Notes: generated by a model not told the origin, from the letters alone. A stretch of DNA of 64,000 nucleotides from Neocallimastix lanati (nom. inval.) (GCA_016946835.1 JACVTC010000021.1:1327001-1391000), one strand, 5' to 3'; numbered from the stretch's first letter, positions 19,482 through 31,144 are shown. Numbers and translations are program-made.

Positions 19482-21034
19482 TAAAATTAGAAAAGACAAT
19501 AAATAAAAATTTTAATGAACCTCAAAATTATAAAGATATATTCAACCTACCAGATAAAGATGAATGGATGAATGCAATAAAAGATGAAATAAACAATATG
19601 AAGAATTTAAATGTTTTTCAGACAGTAAACTATATTCCCAAAAAGGCTAACCTTATATCATGCAAATGGGTATTCAAATATAAACGTGATGAAAATGGAA
19701 ATATAACAAAACGAAAAGCCAGGTTAGTTGCGAGAGGTTTTTCACAACGTTTTGGTATTGATTATTCAAACACTTTCTCACTAACATTAAAACAAGAATC
19801 TCTAAGAATTATAGTTGCCCTAGCTGTACAAAGAAATTTTGAAATATTTCAAATTGACATCAACGCAGCATACTTAAATGCTGACCTAGACATAGAAATT
19901 TATATGAAACCACCGGAAGAATACTCATCGGAAAACAAAGGCTTTTGGAAATTAAAGAAGGCACTTTATGGACTTAAACAAGCAGGCCGCCAGTGGAACG
20001 AAAAATTAAATGAAACATTAATAAAAATAAATTTTAAAAGGCTCATTAGTGAACCCTGTGTGTACATAAAAGAAAATAAAAACAAAGAAATTATTTGTAT
20101 ATTAACAGTGTATGTAGATGACATTCTAATAATAGGTAAGAAAAATGAAATATTAGATGCGAAAGATCAGATAAAAAATATTTATAAAATTAAAGATATA
20201 GGCGAAGTTGATTTCGTAATCGGCATAAAATTCGAAAAACAAAAGAACGGATATATCCTACACCAAAAAGGATATATAAAGGAATTAATTGAAAGATACA
20301 ATTTATCAAATACTAAACCAGTAAGAAATTTAAAACCTGTAAATGAAATTAAAAATAGATACAAAGCTTTCAATGAGACAAGATACAGAAGTGCTATAGG
20401 AAACTTACTATACTTAGCTGTATGTACAAGACCAGATATAATATTCTCAGTAGTCAGAGCCGCAAGAAAAAGTAAAAACCCAACAATAGAAGACTGGCAC
20501 AATGTGAAGAAAATTTTTAGATATCTAAAGGGTACTTTGAATTATGGTATAAAATTTTCAAATGAAAAAACTTTAAGAGTTTTTGCTGATGCTGATTATG
20601 CCGGGGACGAAGAGACAAGGAAATCAACCTCAGGTTTCGTAATGATGATCGGTAACTCACCTACAAGTTGGCATTCAAAATTGCAACATGTCGTTGCTAC
20701 TTCTACAGCGGAATCGGAATATATAAGTGTTAGTGATTGTGCAAAACATAGTTTGTGGTATATGAACATTTTTAAAGAATTAAATATCCGAATAAAATAC
20801 GTGACTATAAATACTGATAATAAGGCCGCTATCTATAATTGCCAGAATAGATCAATTAACGCAAAATCTAAACATATTGATATTAAATATCACCACGTAA
20901 GAGATTTAATAAGTAAAGGTACAATAAAATTAAAATATAATAAGTCCGAGAACAATCTAGTAGATGGATTCACAAAATACCTAAATAGTACATCAATGGA
21001 TAGATTCAGAAATAATTTACTTTTTAAAATCTGA
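19481..21034 (+). CDS. copia-2 reverse transcriptase and RNase H part
   Basis: The RT frame is open from the end of the A-run; its first ATG is at 19568, but homology clearly begins earlier at NEPQNYKDIFNLPDKDEW, so the ATG is not a real start. Visible motifs are SCKWVFKYKRDENG, ARLVARGFSQRFGIDY, QIDINAAYLNADL, LYGLKQAGRQWNEKL, and the catalytic YVDDILIIG (~180 codons after 19568). RNase H has FADADYAGDEETRKSTSG, TSTAESEY and NTDNKAAI. The enzyme domains look intact. In the present sequence this part is separated from gag by two frame breaks. Confidence 0.9.
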   Translation: MKLEKTINKNFNEPQNYKDIFNLPDKDEWMNAIKDEINNMKNLNVFQTVNYIPKKANLISCKWVFKYKRDENGNITKRKARLVARGFSQRFGIDYSNTFSLTLKQESLRIIVALAVQRNFEIFQIDINAAYLNADLDIEIYMKPPEEYSSENKGFWKLKKALYGLKQAGRQWNEKLNETLIKINFKRLISEPCVYIKENKNKEIICILTVYVDDILIIGKKNEILDAKDQIKNIYKIKDIGEVDFVIGIKFEKQKNGYILHQKGYIKELIERYNLSNTKPVRNLKPVNEIKNRYKAFNETRYRSAIGNLLYLAVCTRPDIIFSVVRAARKSKNPTIEDWHNVKKIFRYLKGTLNYGIKFSNEKTLRVFADADYAGDEETRKSTSGFVMMIGNSPTSWHSKLQHVVATSTAESEYISVSDCAKHSLWYMNIFKELNIRIKYVTINTDNKAAIYNCQNRSINAKSKHIDIKYHHVRDLISKGTIKLKYNKSENNLVDGFTKYLNSTSMDRFRNNLLFKI

Positions 21035-21103
21035 AAAAAATAAAGAATAATAACAATAACTATTAATCAAATCAAACTTTAATATCTAAATAAAATTGAA
21101 AAG

Positions 21104-21120
21104 TTAGATTTGAGGGGGAG
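21104..21120 (+). other. copia-2 polypurine tract
   Basis: TTAGATTTGAGGGGGAG sits immediately before the 3' LTR and shares TTTGAGGGGGAG with copia-1. Confidence 0.85.
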
Positions 21121-21291
21121 TGTCAAATAATATAAAATTAATGTAAATTAAAATAAGTTATCCTACCAATAATATTTAAATAAGCATGAATATATATAAA
21201 GTAAAAATTGTATAACAAAATAAAAATAAATCTTAAATTCTTAATAATAAAATATTTTAATGTGTTGTTTTCTCATTTATTGTGTTTAATA
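21121..21291 (+). repeat. copia-2 3' LTR
   Basis: 171 bp, direct repeat of 15672-15842 with two differences; followed by the AATAC target duplicate. Confidence 0.9.
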
Positions 21292-21676
21292 AATACATAT
21301 ATATATATATTTATATATAATTTTTTATTTATTTATTCTTTTATTTATTAATTAAGATACTTATATTAAAAATAATAATAATAATAATAATAATAATAGT
21401 TTAGCAATCTTTTCATCAGAGAATATTTCTATTAATATTTTTTATAATTAAAAGACATAAAATAATAATAAAAAATAATATTTAATGTATAGTTTTTTTT
21501 TTACAAAATAATAATAATTTATTTTAATTTAATAAAATAATAGTATTTTATTATAAATACTAAATATTTAAAATTAATTTAATAAAATAATAGTATTTTA
21601 TTATAAATACTAAATATTTAAAATTTCTTATTTCAATTTTATATTTAAAAAGATATTTAACATTGCATATTTTAAA

Positions 21677-21708
<32 letters not shown>

Positions 21709-21850
21709 ATTTATTTATTTATTTACTTATTAATTTATTTATTAACTTATTTATTTATTTACTTATTAATTTATTTATTTATCTATCTATTTATTTATTT
21801 ATCTATTTATTTATTAATTTATTTATTTATCTATCTATTTATTTATCTAT

Positions 21851-21889
<39 letters not shown>

Positions 21890-21992
21890 TTAAAATATTT
21901 TTATTATAAAAAAAAATAATAATAATAAATATTTAGCAATCTTTTCATCAGTACTAAAAAATTATATTTTTAAATTATTATAGCAAAATAGC
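21292..21992. repeat. AT-rich spacer with microsatellites before unit C
   Basis: No gene. It contains the partner of the 15380-15671 duplicate (21427-21680), an internal ~55-bp doublet at about 21525-21625, and a long impure (TTTA)n/(CTAT)n tract at about 21700-21890. Confidence 0.65.
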
Positions 21993-22027
21993 TTAAATTT
22001 GGTTTATAATGATTAAACCAAATTTAA
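21993..22027. repeat. 14-bp-arm palindrome at the left edge of unit C
   Basis: Identical to 3721-3755, and again the first base pairs of shared unit sequence, about 235 bp downstream of the copy C stop. Confidence 0.75.
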
Positions 22028-22261
22028 ACATATTTAAATAAAATAAAATATCATTTTCTAGTACCAACAACTTTCATGCTATTTGTTTTTTTTTTTTTTT
22101 TTTTTTTTTACTAATAAAATTTATAACGTTTAATAAAATATGGCAAAAAAAAAAAAAAAAATTTTTTTTTTTTTTAATATTTCTTCTTTTTTTTTTTTGG
22201 CCATTACCATTTTATGTTTTAATAAAATTAAAAAAAATTAAAATAGTATATATTCAAACGT

Positions 22262-24448
22262 TTAATTAGTATTTATATTATCTTGGTTATAATTTTGAAT
22301 ATGAACAGTATTAAATGTATTATTTTTGGTTTCTTGGATTTCATTAATGATATTGTTTATTTTTATATCTAAATTTTTATAATATTGAATAAATTCAAGT
22401 CTTTTTTGATATAAATAATTTATGTTATTTTTAAGATAATACCCATAGAATATATCTTTAGTTGTCTTTATGTTATTATCAAAACATTGTCTATAATGTA
22501 TAAATAACTCTGTCATTTTATTAAGAATAATTTCTAAATATTCTTTTTCTTCAAGTAAAAGGTTATATTTAAATTCTAAGTAATCTTTCGAGATATTCAA
22601 ATCGTTATTCGTTAATGAATCATTATTTAAATCTTTATGATTTTGGAAATCATCAATGTTTCCATTGTTTTGTGAAAGTGTTTTTGAAGGTATTTGTATT
22701 GGTGATGATAACAATGATGAGGTTGATGATGGTGATGGTGATGGATATTCATTTTTATGTTGTAAGGAATTTTGAATTAAATTTATTATATCTTCATTTA
22801 AATTATTATTATCATTATTACTTTCAACATTATTAATTTCATTTTGATTATTAATGCTAATAATGTTATTATTAGGAGTAGTAATTACATTGTTATCAAT
22901 GCTAATAATGTTATTATTAGGAGTAGTAATTACATTGTTATCAATGCTAATAATGTTATTATTAGGAGTAGTAATTATATTGTTATCATTACTAATAATT
23001 TGTTTCGATGTATCCAAATATTGAGTTAGATTTGAAAATAAATTATTTTCCAATTGAATATCACTTAATGAAGGATAGAATGACATTAAATCTTTCATCA
23101 CTTCATCACTGCCACTGTAATTTTCGTTATCGTTAGAAATCGTTTCATCTTCTTTCACATTTGAGTTATTTCCATAATTCTTATTATCTTCTTTCATATT
23201 TACCTTAATTCCAGAATTCTTATTACTTTCTTTAATTTCTTTTTTCTGGTAAAAATTGATACCAAAATTAAATGTTCCTTTTAATTTATATGATTTAGTA
23301 TTTTCATCAAAGAAAAAAAAGGAATTAAAATAATATGGATAGAGACTTTCTTTTCCCTCCACCATATAATCTTTATGTCTTTTAAGAAAAGATTTTTCTT
23401 TTCTTTTATGTAATTGTTTATAACTCATAAGTGAAAATGGTTCACTTGCTATCATGTCTTTATTCTCTTGGAAAATAATAAAGTAGTAGAGCCAGAACCC
23501 GTTCTTTATTGTAGTACTATTAGTATGGAGTTCAACATCGATATATGAATTAGATGGTGGTATATTTGGATTTAATTCTTTAATTCGATGGAGAGATACC
23601 ATTTCTCGAATTTCTTTGGAGGAATAAGAATTAAAATCCGCTTTAAATTTATTAATACATTGCTTCACTTCAGCTAGAGTTTCAACATTTTTATTAGCAA
23701 TTCTTAAGCCGAATTGATAAATTTCACCTTTGACATTGTTAAAAGTATCGAGCTTAAAACGTAATTTAACAGGTCTTCCAATAGCAGCCTTTTTTCTTTC
23801 TTTATTCTTATCTTTACCGACATTAGTCTTCGTGGTGGCATTATTTCTTGTGGTGGCATTATTTCTTGTGGTGGCATTATTTCTTGTGGTGGCATTATTT
23901 CTTGTGGTGGCATTATTTCTTGTGGTAGCATTATTTCTTGTGGTAGCATTAATTTTTTTAGAGTTATTCCTGTTGTTTAAATTTTCTTCAATAGCAGAAG
24001 TAATTTCTTTTTTGATTTTAATTTGTTGATGCATTTTAATTTGTAGATGTTCATTTTTTTTCTCTTCTACATAATTCATAAAATTCATAAAATTCATATT
24101 CCTCTTCATATTCCTATTCATATTCATATTTTTTACATTATATTTGGAACTCGTTCCACCAACAGCATCGGTTAATTTATCATCTTGATACACAATTTTT
24201 TTGACAAAATTACCTAAACCAACTTTAATTTCATCTTCAGGTTTTTTTTCTGCAAAGGATTGTATCATATTTTGAAAATACTCTACATGGTCATATTTTT
24301 TACTAATTTTAAAAAAATTTTTAACTTCACAACCGGTTTTTATTTCTGCCAAGTCAAGGTTAGCACTGTCATATTTTTTCATAAATTCCGAAAGATAATT
24401 TAGAATTCGTAAGACTCTTTCCTTTATTACTTCATCATTTCCGGACAT
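22262..24448 (-). CDS. Asn-rich repeat-unit protein, copy C, 728 aa, intact
   Basis: I do not recognise this protein. Visible parts: N-terminal segment of ~110 residues rich in Lys/Glu helices; Met/Asn-rich stretch; seven NATTR hexads at about residues 165-204; a basic run (KNKERKKAAIGRPVKLRFK) that could be a nuclear-targeting or nucleic-acid-binding patch; a central, better conserved region ~225-375 with GEIYQFGLRIANKN, FWLYYFIIFQEN and LKRHKDYMVEGKESLYPYYF; an acidic, Asn/Ser/Pro-rich region with a 15-residue unit repeated three times; and a C-terminal probable coiled coil (~619-722, LEEKEYLEIILNKMTELF). No signal peptide is visible, so it is probably intracellular. Copies A and B are close paralogues; differences are mostly repeat-number changes. 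The conserved centre against variable low-complexity arms suggests it is or was under selection. Confidence 0.85.
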   Translation of the reverse strand: MSGNDEVIKERVLRILNYLSEFMKKYDSANLDLAEIKTGCEVKNFFKISKKYDHVEYFQNMIQSFAEKKPEDEIKVGLGNFVKKIVYQDDKLTDAVGGTSSKYNVKNMNMNRNMKRNMNFMNFMNYVEEKKNEHLQIKMHQQIKIKKEITSAIEENLNNRNNSKKINATTRNNATTRNNATTRNNATTRNNATTRNNATTRNNATTKTNVGKDKNKERKKAAIGRPVKLRFKLDTFNNVKGEIYQFGLRIANKNVETLAEVKQCINKFKADFNSYSSKEIREMVSLHRIKELNPNIPPSNSYIDVELHTNSTTIKNGFWLYYFIIFQENKDMIASEPFSLMSYKQLHKRKEKSFLKRHKDYMVEGKESLYPYYFNSFFFFDENTKSYKLKGTFNFGINFYQKKEIKESNKNSGIKVNMKEDNKNYGNNSNVKEDETISNDNENYSGSDEVMKDLMSFYPSLSDIQLENNLFSNLTQYLDTSKQIISNDNNIITTPNNNIISIDNNVITTPNNNIISIDNNVITTPNNNIISINNQNEINNVESNNDNNNLNEDIINLIQNSLQHKNEYPSPSPSSTSSLLSSPIQIPSKTLSQNNGNIDDFQNHKDLNNDSLTNNDLNISKDYLEFKYNLLLEEKEYLEIILNKMTELFIHYRQCFDNNIKTTKDIFYGYYLKNNINYLYQKRLEFIQYYKNLDIKINNIINEIQETKNNTFNTVHIQNYNQDNINTN
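22852..22990 (-). repeat. 45-bp coding minisatellite in copy C
   Basis: gctaataatgttattattag recurs at 22856, 22901 and 22946, exactly 45 bp apart, giving three 15-residue units ending in VITTPNNN. Copy B has one unit. Confidence 0.85.
23836..23953 (-). repeat. 18-bp NNATTR coding repeat in copy C
   Basis: Seven hexads of Asn-Asn-Ala-Thr-Thr-Arg. The homologous positions hold four in copy B (about 5560-5624) and three in copy A (about 265-308). Confidence 0.9.
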
Positions 24449-25910
24449 TTTTTTAAAAAAAAAAAAATTAATATTAATTTTTAATTAAAACTTTGAATTC
24501 TAGCTCTTTTTATTTCTATTAGTTATTATGATATTATTTAATAATAATGTTATATTATTAAATTTTACTGATTAAAAAAAAAAAATAAAAAAAAAATAAA
24601 AATTAATGAAAAAACTTTTGAATTTATATAATTTTTTTTTTATTATTATTTATATAACCATTAAAATTATTTGATATATTTATGTTAAACCAATTATTAC
24701 TATTTTTAATCAAACCTGAAAAACTATTTTTTTTATAAGTTTGTGTAATATAAATTTAATTTAAAAATATACTGTATTAATATAATATTCAATATATTAA
24801 TAACTAATTTATTAAAAAAATAAATCTTTATTTTGAATCAATCAGAAAATAAAAGATAAAATGACATAATAATAAAAAAAAGATTAAATAATAGAATATA
24901 TTACGAATTAATATTATATATATTATATATTATATATGAAACAATATTTATTTTATATATATATTTTTTAGTTCTAAAAAAAAAAAATTAGAAATAAAAA
25001 TAATAAAAGAAAAAAATTGCAATTAACAATAATTGTTTTTATATATATATATTTATATATAAATGTTTTTAATTGAAATTAGATTATCAATAACAAAACA
25101 AACAAAAAAATCAAAAAAAAAAAAAAAAAAAAAAGTAATATGAAATTAAAAAAAAATATTATAAAAATAATAATAGATGATATAAATATTATTATTAATT
25201 ATTATTATTGAAATTAAAATTAAGCTCTTTATAATTTTTATAATAAAAAATTTTTATTAAATATAATTTATTATTTATTTTTTTATTTTTTCATTTTTTC
25301 TTTTTTTTATTTTTTGTAATTATAAGACAATTATGTTTATAGTTCTAATTATTAATAAATTTTTAATTTTTAATTTTAGTATCTACTTTTTGATACTATT
25401 TTATGTTACATTAAAAATAGGATAACTTTTAATTTTTATATTTTGTTAAGTCTTTTTTTTTATTTTTATCATTATTATTAATTTTTAATATATGAACTTA
25501 GCATCTATTGGATGATCAAATATTTTTAAACTTTAAAAATTATTTAGGGGTATGTCCAAATTAAGATTAAAATAATATCAATATATATAGAATTAAATGA
25601 AATAATATATTAAAATATTTTAAATTATATATTATTTAATATAAAAAAACTATCAATAATATATATTATAATATTTAACAATTCAAATACTTTTTTTTTT
25701 ATTTTTTTTTATATTTTATTTCTTTTTTGGTGGGTTAATGGATAAGGATTAATATTAATATTATTAATGAATTTGTGTATGTCTAATTTTTGTTATTAAC
25801 TTTGAATAATAAAATAATATATATTAAAGTATAAAAAATAGATATAATTGAATTATTCTATCCTATATAAATTTATAATAATAATTTTTAACAATTGTAA
25901 TAATAGCCTT

Positions 25911-25946
<36 letters not shown>

Positions 25947-26030
25947 ATTATTATTATTATTATTATAAAATCCTTTTTATTATTATCATTAATATTATTA
26001 TTGATTTTTTTTTAGAAATATTAAAAAAGT
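24449..26030. repeat. 5' flank of copy C, part of the repeated unit
   Basis: No gene. It is colinear with 789 to about 2500, including the hairpin (25377-25398) and the gaacttagcatctattgg block (about 25493). Homology fades after a T-run and ATT microsatellite near 25917-26030. The stretch 26040-26290 is AT-rich and I see no gene in it. Confidence 0.7.
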
Positions 26031-26310
26031 TTATCACCATTTTACCTATTCACTACATTATTAGTAAAGATACTATAATTTTCACTATCATTAATATTAA
26101 TATTCTTATTTTTACTATTAATACTATTATTATTTATTAATAACACTACTGCTATTGTTATAATAATAAGTATTATTAATAGTATACACTTTATTACAAC
26201 TATCAGAATCTGTACTTGATTCAATCTTTATTAATATCTATTATAATAGTGTCTACATTACTATATGATGTTGGACAATATTTAGTTAATTACAAAAAAA
26301 AAAAAAAATT

Positions 26311-27368
26311 TTTTTTTTTTTTTCCTAAAGAATTTCAATACCTATAAACTATTTCATTCGAAATTCACAGAAGAGATAAGTATTTAGAAAACTAATATTT
26401 TCAGTCGAAGAGTACTATTTTTCTCCAATAAACAACATGGAACAACGTTCTGTGAAGTCATTTTCTATCCATTTGACAGCTTTGGCAACACGAACATCGA
26501 ATTTATATCCACATCATAGCATGAAGTGCCCATCAGAAGCCAATGCTAAAAAATTCAGAATACTTTATAAAGTTGAGCTTTGGGTAGTCTCTAGTTTTCT
26601 CATAATTTATTTTTTTTTCTTATTAAGTCTTAGTCTTGATTGAATTTCCTATCATATCTCTATTCCAATAAAAGTTTATAATTGTATTTTTTTTTTTTTT
26701 TTTAAGGGAAATTTATCGAATTTGTCTAGTAAATTTTTTTAATTTTTTTTTACTTTCGTTATTCCATACATGATGTTTACAATGTGATATCTATCCCTAA
26801 GTAAATTAGAGATAATACATTTTGAGTTTTTCCATTTTATTTTATTATTTTTTTTTTTTTTTAAAAAAAAAAAAACACCTTACCTGAGCAATCACATATT
26901 TCGAAAGAAGAGAAATGTTTAAGTTCTTTTGAAACACAATAAAGGGAATGTAAAGTTATTCCATTTAGAAAAACCTTCAATACCAGTATAATCCTGAATT
27001 AACTAAATGTCTGTGCACTTCTCGTTCTTTTCTTTTTGTTTGATCTTGTTGAAGCACATAAAACACCATGTCATCGGCAAAGAGAGGACCTCCACCACAA
27101 CATTTATCACCAATAGAGGATTCCATATTATTCATTACATCTGTTAAAAAATGTCATGTGAGAGGGGGAGGGGAACAACAACCTTTGGCGAAACACTTTT
27201 CTTAATACTAAATGATTTCTGATCATTGTTCCCTCAACCCTTACACAGGCCTTGGAAGATAAGTATAAGCTTTCAATAAATTTATGGCACTTTCCTCTAA
27301 TACCAAAGTGATGAATTTTCATTAATATATTATATATGGGAAAAAAGTCATTACGCCTTTTGAAGAAC

Positions 27369-27410
<42 letters not shown>

Positions 27411-27653
27411 ATCTTTATTTTCAAATTTTCGTCTCTGACATATAATTCTTAATGTAGTTGTAAAGACTTATACATTCTTTTCAGTTACGAAATCCAAATT
27501 ATTTTCTAGTCTAATAAAATCCTTTATCCAATTCCATATTTAGAGATTCTAATAACTATGATTTTTGCTATAATTTTTTAACCCATTATTGATAAGAGAG
27601 ATGCCACGATAGTTATTACAATCTGATGGATCATGAAGTACAGATCGAATAAA
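26311..27653 (-). mobile_element. LINE III, decayed non-LTR retrotransposon fragment
   Basis: Reading the minus strand from 27635 down, fragments of a LINE-type RT appear in several frames: SDCNNYRGISLIN near 27640-27580, an RGC turn near 27170, and FADDMVFYVLQQ with a preceding CCGG near 27110-27050. Frame shifts and stops are frequent. A T-run at about 26311-26325 may be its poly-A tail. LINE II is inserted at its upper end, within the RT coding sequence. Further upstream parts are not recognisable beyond 35026. Confidence 0.65.
27636..27653. repeat. Target-site duplication of LINE II (left copy)
   Basis: AAGTACAGATCGAATAAA is repeated at 35009-35026, on the far side of the nested LINEs, 18 of 18 bases. 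Confidence 0.8.
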
Positions 27654-27666
27654 TAAAATTAATTAA

Positions 27667-27725
<59 letters not shown>

Positions 27726-28010
27726 CAGGGAAGAGAATACACTTCCAAAACTTTATTAAATTTTATTTTAAAAAAAATACATGTAGGTGAAAAGTACATT
27801 TGAAATTAAAAATAAAAAATAAAAAATAAAAAATAAAAAATAAAAAATAAAAAATAAAAAATAAAAGAGCTCGAAAATACTATGTATTTCGGCAAGTTGT
27901 ACTATGTGGGAATTTTTCCCTTCCTAACAAATAAAAAAGAAATAAAAAAACCTAGAAGTAACATCTTTAAAATAGATAGTGTGGTGTCCACTAAACTCTT
28001 CCCGGATTCA

Positions 28011-28427
28011 TCATTTTATTGAACTACTAGGGCAAGATTCATCCTTCGTAGAAATAGATGACGATCCTGTATTATCATTATGCCTTATCAGTACGACGTC
28101 GACGTTCTTGGATAAGTTTAGTATTTTGCAATACCTATCAAATAATAGCTCAAACGAACTACTTACGATAGGTATTGCACTTGTTAAGAATTCCGCCAAG
28201 CTCACAATTTTTGGAACAGGTGACTCAGATGAACCTTTGAAAAGTAGTTCATTTAATTGTCTCTGTTCCCCACTATCGAAATGTAGCTCATTTAAAACTA
28301 AAGTCCCACCAAGAAGGAACAAATATATATAATGATTGATATAATCTTCAAAATTAGAAATAGAGTCATAGGAAGAAAGAGGATTAAACGCTCTTAATCT
28401 TCCTAAGGAATAAAACATAGAGATCAT
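28011..28427 (-). pseudogene. LINE II C-terminal ORF piece
   Basis: This 138-codon open frame follows the zinc-binding stretch. It has a counterpart in LINE I (about 30230-29850, sharing a GLAEFLT-like segment near the end), so it is the C-terminal tail of this family's ORF2 and not an independent gene. No known domain is recognised. Confidence 0.55.
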
Positions 28428-29061
28428 CGATGAAATTTAAAGAATTCCATCTAAAAGATGCAAGAGCATCGCATTTAAAAAATCCAATGTTCAAAAGATT
28501 GTTTATCTTCGCCACAACAGGGGCAAGACTTGGGACAATCTTCTGAAACTCTACCCATTCTAATAGTAATAGTAGTATTGTATTTATAACCACAGCGTAA
28601 ACGAATAATCCATGAAAACCCTAAGTTGAATTGGGGATATTTTAAGCTAAAGTATAATTATAGCTTTATTGTTTGAGAACTTATTACAATCGTAAATTTT
28701 GACCTTTAATACCTTGAAATTTGGAAACTGATTTCCAGTATCGTTCTAAAATATCGTCATATTTTTCACATTTATATTTTTTGATTTTTTTTATACAATG
28801 TTCTAGATTCTTTAGTCCAGGAATAATAATGCATTTTGGGAATAGATTTAATAAGATCCTTTATAATACAGTTTGATTTACTCCATTCTGCAAAAGATTT
28901 AATCTGTAAGGCTGCGCAGACACCAGCAATAGGAGGAATGCTTAGATCTCGAGATAAAGCATAAGTACTCATAGTAGAATTATGTCTAATATAGTCATTG
29001 TCTTCTGAACTTGTTTTACCATTTTTAGAGAAGGAGCCGATACACCAAAATAGACCAGTTA

Positions 29062-29669
29062 TTAATTAATGTTTTGAATTCTGGCCGTTCTAGATTTGTT
29101 TGAACCAAGTAAAGGAGAATAATAAATTACTTTACTAATAACAAAGGATTGAAGAACTTTTTTTTTCCTGTATGCAATAGGGATAAGTTTATTTGAGAAG
29201 AAATGTGTAAATGAAAGAAGGGATTTTCTAACTTTAAAATGCATGTGAGATATAATGTGTTCTAGTAAGAGATCATCAGAAAAGGGAATACCAAGATAAA
29301 TATAACTAGAAACTTTAGGAATAGCATTCATTCCTAAATAAAAGGTTGGGTCACTATAGTTTGGAGGAGATTGGAAGTTCATTGGTTTTATAACCATAGT
29401 TGCACATTTTTTCAATACCAAAAGTCATTTCATTTAAATTAGCCCATCTATATACCTTTTTTTAATAATTTTTCTAAATTTTTTGCACTTGGAGCAATGA
29501 GAACAACATCATCAGCAAAGAGTCCACCACAACACTTTTTTCTTCCAATATTAACACCATACTTTTCACAGTCATTTAGTATATCATTGATGAATAAATT
29601 GAATAAGATCAGAAATAATGGACAACCTTGACGAACACCCCTTTTAATAGGAAATTCATTTGATAACAT
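29062..29669 (-). pseudogene. LINE II reverse transcriptase core and thumb (broken)
   Basis: Two open pieces (29669-29448 and 29421-29062) in different frames encode RT palm motifs (RQGCP, FADD) and the following thumb region. The break between them lies near 29430. The canonical catalytic FADD is kept, but the ORF is dead in this copy. Confidence 0.85.
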
Positions 29670-29683
29670 TGAAGCAAATCGAG

Positions 29684-29693
29684 CACGAGCTTT

Positions 29694-29697
<4 letters not shown>
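29684..29697. repeat. Target-site duplication of LINE I (left copy)
   Basis: CACGAGCTTTAGAT recurs at 34684-34697. Both copies belong to the LINE II RT coding sequence (the SSKAR segment just before RGVRQGCP), which proves insertion into LINE II. Confidence 0.9.
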
Positions 29698-29734
<37 letters not shown>

Positions 29735-30379
29735 CTAGGAATAAACTTTATTTAATAATATTTTTTTTTTAAAAAAAATACATGAAGTTTAAATACATGA
29801 AATTTTTTTTTTTTTTATATTAATATTAAAAAACTACGTTATGAGATTCGAGGACGAAAAGGCCACTAACTCTTCCCATTCATCGAAGATAACTCCATGT
29901 GGATGAAAATTATCATTCGAATCTGTATCAGAATTTCTTCTTTGCCTTATCGTTACGACATCGACGCTCTTGACAACGGTAGGTCTAACACTATATAAAT
30001 CGATCATGGTGTAAAAAATCACCAAATCACAATAGGCATAACGTTAGTAAGGAATTCCGCAAGCCCCACAAAATATGAAATCGGGAAAGAAGACTCGTTC
30101 GAAGGTGATTGAAAAATATTATTAATAAATCGCCTTCTTTCCCCCGAGCCGATCTTTAAGATTTCAAATTACTGCATTTCCGCCAAGAAGGAGACCACAG
30201 CACGTAAAAATTGATATTATCATCAAAATCTTCCTCTTTATCATCAGGAATGTTCAATGATTTCTCATGAACAATTAGAGAAAAAATTAATAAAAATTTC
30301 ATCAACAAAGGGAATGAAATGTTGCCTAAATTCTTCAAATTTAGGACATAAAAAGTATCCAGTGTGTAAAACTAGGTAT

Positions 30380-31144
30380 GCTGTTACTCTCACCACAACA
30401 AGGGCAGTATGTTGGAGCAATTTTCTGATACTAGATTACTTTTAACATACGTTTTTACATCAAATTTGAATCTACATTTAATTCGTCCAATCCAAAAAAA
30501 AAAAATCCAAGAGAAAATTGTGAATATTTAAGTGATAGACGTTGAATAAATTTTTTTAAAACCAAATTTAAATTTCTTGTATTTTGTAGATCTGATCGCA
30601 GGAGTGGCTTGAATAATGAATATTTTCCCAGTAAAACTTCCTTATTTCTCCAGGAAGTTTATTATTGTGCTTGTGTACTGCTAAACTCCGTGCTTTTTTT
30701 GGTCCATGAATAGTGAGAAAGTGTAGGTATATTTTTGACTAAATGAGAAATAATACAAGAAGAATCTTTCCACTTTTTAAAGCATCGAATCATCGCCTTA
30801 GCACAAAAACTAGCTATAGGAGGTATAGAAAGTTCCTTAGACATATTGTAAATTGATGTATTTGATGTATTGGAGGTTTTATTTTTAAACCCGAAACTCC
30901 AATACAAACCTCGATTAAAAGCAGTTTGAGCTTTTTCAGTATTCTTTTTATTTGAACCAAGTAAGGGAGCATAATAAAGAACTGAACTAAGGACAAAAGA
31001 AACTAGTATACGAGTTTTAAAGTAGAAAGGAACATTCCTATTGGTTAAAAATCTAAAGAAAGAGCTAACTGTATAATTAATTTTACTATTCATCTTAGCA
31101 ATAATAGGTTTTAAATCCAACGATTCATTAAAAAGGTATACCAA
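30380..31144 (-). pseudogene. LINE I thumb and C-terminal zinc-binding region
   Basis: A 160-codon open piece (31144-30662) matches the LINE II thumb (ELSIPPIASFCAKA here, DLSIPPIAGVCAAL there). Further down, near 30420-30360, APTYCPCCGESNS and a following HW pair give a Cys-Cys-His-type motif in another frame. The final Cys is displaced by a frameshift. Confidence 0.8.

Larger units (their letters stand above)
15672..21291 (+). mobile_element. Ty1/copia LTR retrotransposon (copia-2), two frame breaks
   Basis: The element is 5620 bp on the plus strand with 171-bp LTRs (15672-15842 and 21121-21291) that differ at two positions by eye. AATAC is duplicated on both sides (15667-15671 and 21292-21296). 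It has the same PBS and PPT as copia-1 and the copia domain order. The internal ORF is broken near 19103 and at an A-run at 19467-19481. With about 1% LTR divergence it is young but older than copia-1. Confidence 0.95.
27673..29697 (-). mobile_element. LINE II, 3' part (RT to poly-A tail)
   Basis: The minus strand runs from RT motif RGVRQGCPLFLILFNLFIND (about 29635-29575) and GLFADDVVLIAPS (about 29520) through the thumb (29421-29062; YLGIPFSDDLLLEH), a SIPPIAGVCAAL segment (28935), and a C-terminal zinc-binding stretch with CPCCGEDKQSFEHW (about 28535-28495). Then come the 3' untranslated region, which holds an AAAAAT-type microsatellite at 27801-27865, and a 50-base A tail (T-run 27673-27722). 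Several frameshifts break the ORF. Its upper end is split from the rest of the element by LINE I. Confidence 0.85.

Noticed and set aside
26437-26643. Small plus-strand open frame starting MEQRSVKSF
   Set aside because: Lies within the LINE III remnant on the other strand and has no recognisable feature.
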